NCBI RefSeq assembly: GCF_025398175.1
Contig: NZ_CP099735.1
Span: forward strand, 868,001-932,000
Length of the DNA stretch: 64,000 bases
DNA from: Photobacterium sp. TY1-4
GTDB taxonomy: Bacteria; Pseudomonadota; Gammaproteobacteria; Enterobacterales; Vibrionaceae
Direction: 5' to 3'
Position 1 is the stretch's first letter. Each line of letters starts with the position of its first letter. Under the pieces are notes generated by a model that did not search any database, was not told where the DNA came from, and worked only from the letters and a program-made list of their open reading frames with translations. The translations under genes and the position numbers were made by a program. Shown here in pieces: positions 1 to 8,415 of the stretch.

Positions 1-1299
1 CTGGGGGAGTTAGTCGATGGCCGGTTGGAATACCGCTCCGTCAACTCCTGCCTGACGTTTATCTCTACGCTGCATGGCAAGCAGCTGATCACCGTTGAAG
101 ATCTACAAAATAAAGACAAATCCCTACACCCGGTGCAACACGCCATGGTTGAGTTTCATGGCTCACAGTGCGGCTACTGTACCCCCGGTTTTATCATGTC
201 GATGTTCGCGCTGAGTAAGAACAGACCGGCTGCCGATAAAACCGATGTGATGGAATCACTGGCCGGCAACCTGTGCCGTTGTACCGGTTATCGGCCAATT
301 GTCGAGGCTGCGCTGTCGCTATCCGGCAACGAACCCATGCGGGATCAGTTTGCCGCACTGGAGCGCGATACCATTGCCAAGCTGGAAACGATTCAGATGA
401 CATCAGCAACCCTCACCGATGGCCGCTTGCAGTCTTTCTCACCCCGCTCAACCGACGAGCTAGCGCTGCTGTTTCAGGAATACCCGAACGCGAAACTGGT
501 CGCCGGCGGCACCGATCTGGCGCTGGAAGTCACCCAGTTCCACCGGGAAATTGAAACCCTGATCAGCGTCAATCAGGTCGAGGACATGAAAGTCTGCACC
601 GAAACCGACGATACCCTGCTAATTGGCGCCAACGTGCCAATTAGCGATGCCTATCCGTTGCTCAATACCTACTTCCCGGATTTTGGTGAACTGCTGCATC
701 GCTTTGCCTCCCTGCAAGTACGCAATCAGGGCACACTGGGTGGGAATATTGCCAATGCCTCTCCCATCGGCGATACCCCACCTCTGCTGCTGGCGCTGGA
801 TGCCAAAATCAAGCTTCGCTGCGGCGACACCAGCCGGATCCTGCCGCTGGAAGAGTTTTTCATCAGCTATAAAGTCACCGCGCAGCAGCCGGGTGAGTTC
901 ATTGAGCAGATCATCATTCCGAAACCTGAGGCCGCTGCCCAGTTCCGGGCCTACAAGCTCTCGAAGCGTCTGGACGATGACATCTCGGCCGTCTGCGGCG
1001 GGTTCAACATCACCCTTCGTGACGGCGTGGTCACAGATGCCCGCATCGCGTTCGGCGGTATGGCGGCGATCCCCAAGCGTGCCAGCCACTGTGAAGCCAG
1101 CCTGATCGGCCAGCCGTGGCAAAACGACACCATCAGCAAGGCCATGCAGGCGCTGTCGCAGGACTTCCAGCCGCTGTCCGATTTCCGGGCCAGCCAGGAA
1201 TACCGCACCCTGACCGCGGCCAACATGCTTCGCCGTTTCTATATCGAGCAGCAGAACCAGGATAACCATATCGAAACGAGGGTCACGTCATATGTCTAA
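1..1299 (+). CDS. xdhA: Xanthine dehydrogenase small (FeS/FAD) subunit, 5' partial
   Basis: Small subunit of xanthine dehydrogenase, passing electrons from the Mo site to NAD+ through 2Fe-2S clusters and FAD during oxidation of hypoxanthine and xanthine to urate. The reading frame is open from base 1, so the N-terminus, including the first 2Fe-2S ligands, lies upstream. Visible are the second 2Fe-2S domain with CGYC followed by CRCTGY (bases about 170-290), and the FAD domain with a VAGGTDL stretch and LGGNIANASPIGD, both typical of the family. The stop overlaps the xdhB start by 8 bases, indicating translational coupling. Family assignment is secure; only the true start is unknown. Confidence 0.95.
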   Translation: MGELVDGRLEYRSVNSCLTFISTLHGKQLITVEDLQNKDKSLHPVQHAMVEFHGSQCGYCTPGFIMSMFALSKNRPAADKTDVMESLAGNLCRCTGYRPIVEAALSLSGNEPMRDQFAALERDTIAKLETIQMTSATLTDGRLQSFSPRSTDELALLFQEYPNAKLVAGGTDLALEVTQFHREIETLISVNQVEDMKVCTETDDTLLIGANVPISDAYPLLNTYFPDFGELLHRFASLQVRNQGTLGGNIANASPIGDTPPLLLALDAKIKLRCGDTSRILPLEEFFISYKVTAQQPGEFIEQIIIPKPEAAAQFRAYKLSKRLDDDISAVCGGFNITLRDGVVTDARIAFGGMAAIPKRASHCEASLIGQPWQNDTISKAMQALSQDFQPLSDFRASQEYRTLTAANMLRRFYIEQQNQDNHIETRVTSYV

Positions 1300-3691
1300 C
1301 GCCAATCACAACACATTGAGCCACGAAGACATGGTGGCCATCGCCAAGCAGGATTTGAAAACCGGCGTCGGGAAAAGCGTCAAACACGACAGTGCCCCGA
1401 AGCAGGTCACCGGCGAAGCCATCTATATTGATGATCGGCTGGAGTTTCCCAATCAGCTCCACGTCTATGCACGGTTGAGTACCCAGGCCCACGCCAAAAT
1501 CACCAAGCTGGACGTCTCGCCCTGCTATGAGTTTGAAGGCGTCGCGATTGCGATCACCAGCCAGGATGTTCCCGGCCAGCTGGATATCGGCGCTGTGCTG
1601 CCCGGCGATCCGCTGCTGGCTGACGGCATCGTCGAATACTACGGCCAGCCGGTGCTGGCGGTTGCCGCCGGCGATCTGGAAACCGCCCGCAAAGCGGCGA
1701 TGGCGGCAATTGTGGAATATGAGCCGCTACCCGCGATCCTGGATGTCAAAGAAGCGCTGGCAAAAGAGCACTTCGTCTCCGGCAGCCACCAGCAAAAACG
1801 CGGTGATGCAGCCGCGGCCATTGCTGATGCCAAGCACGTGATTGAAGGCGATCTCGACATCGGCGGTCAGGAGCACTTCTACCTGGAAACCCAGGTCAGC
1901 AGCGTGATGCCGACTGAAGATGGCGGCATGATCGTATACACCTCGACCCAGAACCCGACCGAAGTGCAGAAACTGGTCGCCGAAGTGCTGGGCGTGCCGA
2001 TGCACAAAGTGATCATCGACATGCGTCGGATGGGCGGTGGCTTTGGCGGCAAAGAAACCCAGGCAGCGGCACCGGCCTGTATGGCAGCGGTGATTGCCCG
2101 TTTGACCGGCCGTCCAACCAAAATGCGCCTGCCGCGCAATGAAGACATGACCATGACCGGCAAGCGCCACCCGTTTTACAACCAGTACCGGATCGGCTTT
2201 GATGATCAGGGCGTGATCCAGGGCGCCGAAATCACGGTGGCCGGGAACTGCGGTTACTCGCCCGATCTATCCAACTCGATTGTCGATCGGGCCATGTTCC
2301 ACTCCGATAACGCCTACTACCTCGGCAATGCCACGGTCACCGGCCACCGCTGCAAAACCAATCTCGCCTCCAACACTGCCTACCGCGGTTTCGGTGGGCC
2401 GCAGGGAATGATGACCATTGAGCACATCATGGATGAGATTGCCCGCTATCTGAACAAAGATCCGCTGGACATACGCAAAGCCAACTATTACGGCGGCGAA
2501 GGACGCAACATCACCCACTATTACCAAACCGTGGAAGACAACTTCCTGTCGGAGATCACCGAGCAACTTGAGCAGAACAGCGACTATCATCAGCGCCGCC
2601 GGGACATCGCCGAGTTTAACCGCACCAGCCCGATCCTGAAAAAAGGCCTGGCGATCACCCCGGTCAAGTTCGGGATCTCATTTACTGCGACCTTTCTGAA
2701 CCAGGCCGGGGCGCTGATCCATATCTACACCGATGGCAGTATTCATCTAAACCACGGCGGTACGGAAATGGGTCAGGGGCTGAACATCAAGGTCGCCCAG
2801 ATCGTCGCTCAGGAGTTCCAGGTCGATGTTGACCGGATCCAGATCACCGCCACCAATACCGACAAGGTACCGAACACTTCGCCCACTGCCGCGTCCTCCG
2901 GTGCAGATCTGAACGGCAAGGCGGCGCAGAATGCGGCCCAGACCATCAAACAGCGTCTGGTCAACTTTGCTGCCGGTCACTTCAAAGTAACCCCGGAAGA
3001 GGTGATCTTCAAAAACGGTATGGTCCTGATCCGCGAAGACATCATGACCTTCGAAGATTTTGTCCAGCTGGCCTACTTCAATCAGGTGTCGCTATCGAGT
3101 ACCGGCTTCTATCGCACGCCGAAGATCCACTATGACCATGAAAAAGCCCGCGGCCGCCCGTTCTACTACTACGCCTACGGCGCGTCTTGCTCTGAGGTGC
3201 TGGTCGATACCCTGACCGGGGAATACAAGATCCTGAGGGTGGATATCCTCCACGATGTCGGCGCGTCGCTGAACCCGGCGATTGATATCGGCCAGATTGA
3301 AGGCGGTTTTGTTCAGGGGGCAGGATGGCTGACCACCGAAGAACTGGTGTGGAATATCGACGGTCGCCTGATGACCAACGGCCCGGCCAGCTACAAGATC
3401 CCGGCGATTGCCGATATGCCGATTGATTTTCGCACTCACCTGCTGGAAAACCGCAGCAATCCGGAAGACACCGTGTTCCATTCCAAAGCGGTCGGTGAGC
3501 CGCCGTTCATGCTGGGGATGTCGGTCTGGAGTGCGCTCAAAGATGCGATTGCCTCAGTGGCCGTCGAGGGTGCGATTCCGAAACTCGACACCCCGGCTAC
3601 ACCGGAGCGGGTGCTGATGGCGATTCAGGCCGTCAGCAACGGCGCCCCCCAACCGAGCGCCACCAACAAGGATGAAACCGTGGCGGCATGA
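1292..3691 (+). CDS. xdhB: Xanthine dehydrogenase molybdenum-binding subunit
   Basis: Large catalytic subunit, 799 residues, holding the molybdopterin cofactor that hydroxylates hypoxanthine and xanthine. Seen: the MPT-binding glycine motif GGGFGGKET, AYRGFGGPQGM, the EMGQG stretch and the C-terminal GEPP motif whose Glu is the catalytic base in the family. Length is normal for bacterial XdhB. It starts inside the end of xdhA and is followed, after a gap carrying a 160-bp palindromic repeat, by the cofactor-insertion gene xdhC. This order (A-B-C-guaD) is common for purine-degrading proteobacteria. Confidence 0.97.
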   Translation: MSNANHNTLSHEDMVAIAKQDLKTGVGKSVKHDSAPKQVTGEAIYIDDRLEFPNQLHVYARLSTQAHAKITKLDVSPCYEFEGVAIAITSQDVPGQLDIGAVLPGDPLLADGIVEYYGQPVLAVAAGDLETARKAAMAAIVEYEPLPAILDVKEALAKEHFVSGSHQQKRGDAAAAIADAKHVIEGDLDIGGQEHFYLETQVSSVMPTEDGGMIVYTSTQNPTEVQKLVAEVLGVPMHKVIIDMRRMGGGFGGKETQAAAPACMAAVIARLTGRPTKMRLPRNEDMTMTGKRHPFYNQYRIGFDDQGVIQGAEITVAGNCGYSPDLSNSIVDRAMFHSDNAYYLGNATVTGHRCKTNLASNTAYRGFGGPQGMMTIEHIMDEIARYLNKDPLDIRKANYYGGEGRNITHYYQTVEDNFLSEITEQLEQNSDYHQRRRDIAEFNRTSPILKKGLAITPVKFGISFTATFLNQAGALIHIYTDGSIHLNHGGTEMGQGLNIKVAQIVAQEFQVDVDRIQITATNTDKVPNTSPTAASSGADLNGKAAQNAAQTIKQRLVNFAAGHFKVTPEEVIFKNGMVLIREDIMTFEDFVQLAYFNQVSLSSTGFYRTPKIHYDHEKARGRPFYYYAYGASCSEVLVDTLTGEYKILRVDILHDVGASLNPAIDIGQIEGGFVQGAGWLTTEELVWNIDGRLMTNGPASYKIPAIADMPIDFRTHLLENRSNPEDTVFHSKAVGEPPFMLGMSVWSALKDAIASVAVEGAIPKLDTPATPERVLMAIQAVSNGAPQPSATNKDETVAA

Positions 3692-3753
3692 AACCATAGC
3701 GGGGCAATCCGGCTCATACCAGAACGACTGAGCGGAATGCGAACGTAACATTA

Positions 3754-3916
3754 ATACCAATCAAAGTAAGTAAGTGATCAGAAATAGCGCAGGAAAAATG
3801 TTTGAGAACCAGGCAGAACTTTTGGATAAGTAGTTATTCTACAATCAAAAGTTCTAACGCAGTTATCGAGCATTTTAACAAGCTAGGATGACCAGTTATT
3901 TACTGCGATTGGTATA
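3754..3916 (+). repeat. 160-bp palindromic MITE-like element, copy 1
   Basis: Non-coding element between xdhB and xdhC. It begins TACCAATC and ends GATTGGTA, and the two halves are imperfect reverse complements meeting at a small apical hairpin (GTAG-TTATT-CTAC near 3832), so the whole element could fold into one long stem. The outer TA pairs fit a TA target duplication, as in many miniature inverted-repeat elements. Two more copies occur at about 15347 (same orientation) and 37952 (inverted). No reading frame is visible in it. Confidence 0.85.
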
Positions 3917-3963
3917 AAGCTGCGGCCAACCACCGCAGCCGACAGAACCAAAAGGGGATCACC

Positions 3964-4815
3964 ATGTTTAAAGATAACTGGATTCACGAACTGGCAAAGT
4001 GTGAGGCAAACTGTGAGCCCTGCGTCATCGTCACGGTACTGGAAGATCGGGGCTCCGTGCCCCGTGATGCCGGGACCAAAATGCTGGTGACGCGCGATCG
4101 GATCATCGCCACCATCGGCGGCGGCCACTTAGAGCATGTCGCCACCCAGCAGGCCCGTGAAATGCTGCTGGCCGATGCCGCCTCGCTGAAGATTGAACGC
4201 TTCAACCTCGGGGCGCGTCTCGGGCAGTGCTGCGGCGGCATGGCAACCCTCAGCTTTGAACCCATCGGCACCCAGGAAAAACACCTGGTGCTGTTCGGGG
4301 CCGGACACGTGGCCAAAGCCCTGGTGCCGATCCTGGCAAGCCTGCCGTTTCGGGTCACCTGGATTGATTCCCGTGCCAAAGAGTTCCCGGACACCCTGCC
4401 GCAAGGCGTGAGAAAAGTAGTCTCGGACGATCCCGTCGGTGACGTGTCGCAGCAGCCGCCCAACAGTTACTACCTGGTGATGACCCATAATCACCAGCTA
4501 GACTTTGATTTAGCCAGAGCAATTATTGATCGTGCCGACAGCCGCTATTTCGGGCTGATTGGCTCGCTGACCAAACGGAAAAAATTCGATATGCGGTTAG
4601 TCCAGCGGGGCTACAGTGAGTCGCAAATTCATTCCATGATCTGCCCGATTGGGATCAGCATGGTGAACGGCAAACACCCGGCAGAGATTGCGGTCTCCGT
4701 GGCCGGAGAACTGATCGCCCACTATCAGGGACAGCCGCTTGAAGAAAAACGTCCGCAATCGGACAATGAAGCGGTGGCCGTGAGTAACCACTCGCAGGAA
4801 GCAAAAATCGCCTAA
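3964..4815 (+). CDS. xdhC: Xanthine dehydrogenase accessory protein XdhC
   Basis: Accessory protein that binds, sulfurates and inserts molybdenum cofactor into the XdhB subunit; cytoplasmic, 283 residues. Visible are the N-terminal GSVPRDAGTKM region, the IGGGHLEH motif, a Rossmann-type GAGHVAKAL nucleotide-binding loop near residue 117, and the conserved C-terminal FGLIGS...CPIGI region. The ATG follows an AAGGGG ribosome site. The 272-bp gap after xdhB is largely the palindromic element, which may affect coupling with xdhAB. guaD follows 50 bases downstream. Confidence 0.96.
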   Translation: MFKDNWIHELAKCEANCEPCVIVTVLEDRGSVPRDAGTKMLVTRDRIIATIGGGHLEHVATQQAREMLLADAASLKIERFNLGARLGQCCGGMATLSFEPIGTQEKHLVLFGAGHVAKALVPILASLPFRVTWIDSRAKEFPDTLPQGVRKVVSDDPVGDVSQQPPNSYYLVMTHNHQLDFDLARAIIDRADSRYFGLIGSLTKRKKFDMRLVQRGYSESQIHSMICPIGISMVNGKHPAEIAVSVAGELIAHYQGQPLEEKRPQSDNEAVAVSNHSQEAKIA

Positions 4816-4865
4816 ACGTCAGCAGGTTCAACCGCTCAGGCCAGCATTTGCAAGGAAGAAGTCAT

Positions 4866-6200
4866 ATGAGTACCCAGCGTCAGGCCTACCGGGCCAGTAT
4901 TTTACACAGTCTCGCCGATCCCGCCGTTGTGGGTCAGGAGGACTCTTACCAGTATTTTGAAGACGGTATCCTGGTGGTCGAGAACGGCCACATCGTCGAT
5001 ATCGGGGAAGCTGAAGCCGTGCTGGCACGTCAGGGAGACACCCTGGCGATCACCGAATATCAGAACAAACTGATCACCTCGGGGTTTATCGACACCCACA
5101 TTCACTACCCGCAGACCGGGATGATTGCCTCCTACGGCGAGCAGCTGCTCGACTGGCTGGAAAACTATACCTTTCCGGAAGAAGAGCGCTTTAAGAATCC
5201 GATGTACGCGCTGAAAGTCGCCCGGCTGTTTTTCGATGAGCTGGCGCGCAACGGCACGACCACAGCGCTGGTGTTCGGCACGGTCCATAAATCCTCAGTC
5301 GATGTCTTTTTCGAAGAAGCGGAAAAGCGCAACCTGCGCATGATCGCCGGGAAAGTGTTGATGGATCGGAACGCGCCGGATTATCTGACCGACACACCGG
5401 AGTCCGGCTATGCCGACTCGAAAGCGCTGATCGACAAATGGCACAAACGCAGCCGCTTGCTCTATGCGGTCACCCCACGCTTTGCGCCCACCAGCACCGA
5501 TGAACAGTTGGCCATGGTCGGCAAGCTGCTGAAAGAATACCCGGATGTGTACCTGCACACCCACCTGTCCGAGAACAAGAAAGAGATCGAATGGGTGCTG
5601 GAGCTGTTCCCGGAGCGGGAAAGTTACCTCGATGTGTACGACCACTACGGCCTGCTGCATGAACGTGCCGTATTTGCCCACGGGATCCACTTATCCGACT
5701 GTGAATGTCAGCGCCTGGCGGAAACCGACTCGGCCATCGCCTTCTGTCCGACCTCGAACCTCTTCCTCGGCTCCGGCTTGTTTAACCTGCCGAAGATGGA
5801 AGCGTTTAAGATCAAAGTCGGCATGGGCACCGATGTCGGCGCCGGCACCAGCTTCTCGCTGCTGCAGACCATGAGTGAAGCTTACAAAATCATGCAACTA
5901 CAGCAGAAGAAACTGCATCCGTTCAAATCGCTCTACCTGGCGACTCTTGGTGGCGCCCATGCCCTGCACCTGGACGATAAAATCGGGAATCTGGAAGTGG
6001 GCAAAGAAGCCGACTTCGTGGTGCTGGATCTCCATGCCACGCAACTGATGAGATTCAGAATGCAGCAAGCGCGCACGCTGGAAGAGAAGCTGTTCGTACT
6101 CATGAGCCTCGGCAGCGACCAGGCCGTCCACCAAACCTACATCTACGGCGATCTGGCCTATTCTGCCAACGCGAATCAATCCCGTAAAATCGCCAGCTAA
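4866..6200 (+). CDS. guaD: Guanine deaminase
   Basis: Amidohydrolase converting guanine to xanthine and ammonia, feeding XdhAB. 444 residues. The metal-binding HxH is in SGFIDTHIHYPQ, followed by the guanine-deaminase-typical LLDWLENYTFPEE; later metal and catalytic positions are in HTHLSENK, FAHGIHL and GMGTDVGAGTS. I chose ATG 4866, preceded by AAGGAAG, over an in-frame TTG at 4848. It is last in the plus-strand xdhABC-guaD run and is followed by a candidate terminator. Confidence 0.96.
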   Translation: MSTQRQAYRASILHSLADPAVVGQEDSYQYFEDGILVVENGHIVDIGEAEAVLARQGDTLAITEYQNKLITSGFIDTHIHYPQTGMIASYGEQLLDWLENYTFPEEERFKNPMYALKVARLFFDELARNGTTTALVFGTVHKSSVDVFFEEAEKRNLRMIAGKVLMDRNAPDYLTDTPESGYADSKALIDKWHKRSRLLYAVTPRFAPTSTDEQLAMVGKLLKEYPDVYLHTHLSENKKEIEWVLELFPERESYLDVYDHYGLLHERAVFAHGIHLSDCECQRLAETDSAIAFCPTSNLFLGSGLFNLPKMEAFKIKVGMGTDVGAGTSFSLLQTMSEAYKIMQLQQKKLHPFKSLYLATLGGAHALHLDDKIGNLEVGKEADFVVLDLHATQLMRFRMQQARTLEEKLFVLMSLGSDQAVHQTYIYGDLAYSANANQSRKIAS

Positions 6201-6219
6201 CTCACCCTGATTTTCCCTC

Positions 6220-6270
6220 GGCGCTTCGTCTGTGTTGACGTCTCCTTCGCAGCGAAGCGCCACCTTTTCT
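6220..6270 (+). terminator. Candidate terminator of the xdhABC-guaD operon
   Basis: GGCGCTTCG (6220-6228) pairs with CGAAGCGCC (6253-6261), followed by ACCTTTTCT. The loop is long (24 bases) and the T-run short, so this is a plausible but not ideal intrinsic terminator. Confidence 0.5.
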
Positions 6271-6381
6271 ACTCTATCGTCAGCATGATGGAAAATGTTC
6301 CCTGATTAGTCAGCTAACCTGATAAACAAGTGTGACCTTAACTGAACCAATTAATAAAATAATCTCCGTTAAGGATGTTTT

Positions 6382-7503
6382 TTAGCGAACAACACTAAAT
6401 TTAGGTTTCTTATATAAACTAGAACGTTCGTTTTTCAGTCCAAACAAGTCATACACAAGACGTTCATTAACACCTACCGAATTCAACAAATCTCGCCAAG
6501 TATAAACTTCAAGCATATTAACCATATTAGGCAAAAGAAACGGAGGCTCATCTCGAACCAGCTCATCGCCTAATTCTTTAATAGCATAACCTCTCGTATT
6601 CAAATGCATATACGCCGTTCTAGCTTTTTGGTCATTTATTAGCCCTAATTGTTTTGCTCTATAAACAATTGCTTTTAAACTAACCTTCCATCTAGCTTTA
6701 AATTGAACCATTTTATCCCAATCAAATCTCCCTTCACCACTACATGGAAATTCTTTTACGAATGAAGTCCTTGGCAATAAAAAACTACTAGCAAAATAGT
6801 CAGCCTGTGATTCTGTACTAGCATCGCCCGTTATAATATCTTCATGAAAAAGCAAATGGCCTAACTCATGAGCTAAAGTAAAGCGATTACGGCAAGCACT
6901 CGCAACATCATTATCTAAGATAATCAATGGCCTGGCGTTCGATACAGAAAACGCATCAACTCTGCCATCCGTTCCTCTAGAGTTTGATACCACAATTCCA
7001 ACATGCTCGATCAGCTCAGTGATATTAGAAATGGGTCCCATTCCTAAATCCCAATAATTCCTTACTGATTCACTTAGCCTTTCAATTTCAGAGTTCTTAC
7101 TAATATCAAATCTTGAGACATCAGGAAGATCTACTTCTGGCAACTCAAATTCTTCGTCCAGTCTTTTTAGGATTGAGCTTAAAATTTCAACCCGCGACTT
7201 AACATTTAAAGTGACAGTCTTTGTTCTAGTCTTCAAACTCCTAAAGTGACACTTTTCAGTGTCAATATGAGAATTTCTCTCTGTAAAGAGAAAATCAGGC
7301 GTAATATCTAGAGCCCTACATATCTTTTCTATGACTTCAACGGTAGGCTCTGTTCCTTTTTCAAGCTTATGAACAAACTGTCTCGACTTACCGATATAAC
7401 TAGCTAGCTCCTCCATAGAAAGCATTTTTGCTCTACGGGCGACAGTAAGCTTCTCATGGCGATAATACTTCCCACCGCTAAAAGCTTGGTTAAAAAGATC
7501 CAT
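6382..7503 (-). CDS. XRE-HTH / ImmA-IrrE metallopeptidase protein
   Basis: 373-residue protein with an N-terminal XRE helix-turn-helix (about residues 25-72: SMEELASYIGKSRQFVHKLE) and a central ImmA/IrrE-type zinc peptidase domain with HELGH at 212-216 and a downstream E-x-Q-A-D-x-F-A stretch near 231-239. Proteins of this type cleave a repressor or antitoxin, or act as regulators in stress response, phage and toxin-antitoxin modules. It begins 2 bases after the stop of the upstream partner gene, so they form one operon. The pair is AT-rich compared with the purine genes around it, suggesting horizontal acquisition. The specific substrate is unknown. Confidence 0.85.
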   Translation of the reverse strand: MDLFNQAFSGGKYYRHEKLTVARRAKMLSMEELASYIGKSRQFVHKLEKGTEPTVEVIEKICRALDITPDFLFTERNSHIDTEKCHFRSLKTRTKTVTLNVKSRVEILSSILKRLDEEFELPEVDLPDVSRFDISKNSEIERLSESVRNYWDLGMGPISNITELIEHVGIVVSNSRGTDGRVDAFSVSNARPLIILDNDVASACRNRFTLAHELGHLLFHEDIITGDASTESQADYFASSFLLPRTSFVKEFPCSGEGRFDWDKMVQFKARWKVSLKAIVYRAKQLGLINDQKARTAYMHLNTRGYAIKELGDELVRDEPPFLLPNMVNMLEVYTWRDLLNSVGVNERLVYDLFGLKNERSSLYKKPKFSVVR

Positions 7504-7505
7504 TA

Positions 7506-8180
7506 CTATTGACCTTTAGATTCTTTCTCTTCATTTTTTCTAACACGACGAACAAGTTTAACTGGCTTCGCTTTTGACTCTTCTAACAACGGTTCAGCTT
7601 GCTGAACCGGCAGTTGCTCTACAGACTCTTCTCGTAGCGGAGAATTAACAACTACTGGCACAACAACGTCATCATATGTGTAAGAAGCAACTACCTTATT
7701 ATCATCCAAGCCAATAAGCTTTATTTTAGGTAAGGATTCTAAATCATTTGCGTTACTGATAGAAACCTTCATATCGAGAATCAAGCGCCAAACAAGTGCA
7801 CGAGGTAGATCAGAGTCCTCAAATAACGAGAGCTGCTCCTGTTCTACTTCAGATGGCATGTATCTACGGTGCTTTCTAGGGTTGTGGACATCATCAGTAA
7901 CAATAGATACTGGTACACTATTAATCTTGAATACTTGCCCTAGACCACTCTTCCCAATTGTAATCGAAGGATACTTGCTAGAAAGAGCCATACGTTCAAT
8001 AACATTTAGCGCCCAACCGTACTTCTTCGTACCAATAGTCCAAGCATCATCATACTTACTATTGATACTATCTTTGAGTTCAAAGCATGCTTTGGTCAAT
8101 TGCTGCATCACAACATCTACGTCAGACTTGTTCAACGTAGGTTCGAAATCCCAAGGCATCGATTGAAAATCGCTCTGCAT
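7506..8180 (-). CDS. Hypothetical protein, partner of the XRE/ImmA protease
   Basis: I do not recognise the family. The product is 224 residues, soluble, without signal peptide or membrane segment; the middle is mixed alpha/beta in character, and the last 40 residues are Glu/Lys-rich and probably disordered. I chose ATG 8180, 11 bases after AAAAAGGAG, over an in-frame TTG at 8222: a strong promoter predicts transcription to begin close to 8221, leaving no leader for the TTG. First gene of a two-gene operon with the XRE/ImmA protein, which makes it a candidate antitoxin, toxin or protease substrate; this is inference from context only. Confidence 0.7.
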   Translation of the reverse strand: MQSDFQSMPWDFEPTLNKSDVDVVMQQLTKACFELKDSINSKYDDAWTIGTKKYGWALNVIERMALSSKYPSITIGKSGLGQVFKINSVPVSIVTDDVHNPRKHRRYMPSEVEQEQLSLFEDSDLPRALVWRLILDMKVSISNANDLESLPKIKLIGLDDNKVVASYTYDDVVVPVVVNSPLREESVEQLPVQQAEPLLEESKAKPVKLVRRVRKNEEKESKGQ

Positions 8181-8214
8181 AATTGCCACTGCTCCTTTTT
8201 CGGTTATATTGATT

Positions 8215-8288
8215 TTTGTCAACCATGATTATGCGGCAATTATACATTTTGTCAACCTGGAGTTCGCGGATATTGAAATTTGTAAACC
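8215..8288. promoter_or_regulatory. Three direct repeats, candidate operators
   Basis: TTTGTCAACC (8215-8224), TTTGTCAACC (8248-8257) and TTTGTAAACC (8279-8288), the last two extended by TGGAGT. Spacing is 33 and 31 bases, about three helical turns, placing the boxes on one face of the DNA over the promoter. The XRE domain of the cassette is the natural candidate to bind them. Confidence 0.6.
8228..8255 (-). promoter_or_regulatory. Promoter of the XRE/ImmA cassette
   Basis: Reading the minus strand: -35 TTGACA (8255-8250), a 16-base spacer and -10 CATAAT (8233-8228). The -35 lies inside the middle copy of a three-fold direct repeat. Predicted start of transcription is about 8221, which supports translation from ATG 8180. 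Confidence 0.65.
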
Positions 8289-8325
8289 TGGAGTAAATTA
8301 TTGTATTTGCATGCGCAACGCACAA

Positions 8326-8354
8326 ACAAAAAAGCCCCGGACTCAGGCCGGGGC
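8326..8354 (-). terminator. Terminator of the puuE-uraD-alc-allA-puuD operon
   Basis: On the minus strand GCCCCGG...CCGGGGC (8354-8334) is followed by TTTTTTGTTTG. A strong intrinsic terminator, lying between puuD and the XRE/ImmA cassette and separating their transcription. Confidence 0.85.
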
Positions 8355-8415
8355 AACACCACAACAGGCGGTTAAGAAGATTGCGATGACAATCTAAGTG
8401 GACACTCGACGGGAA

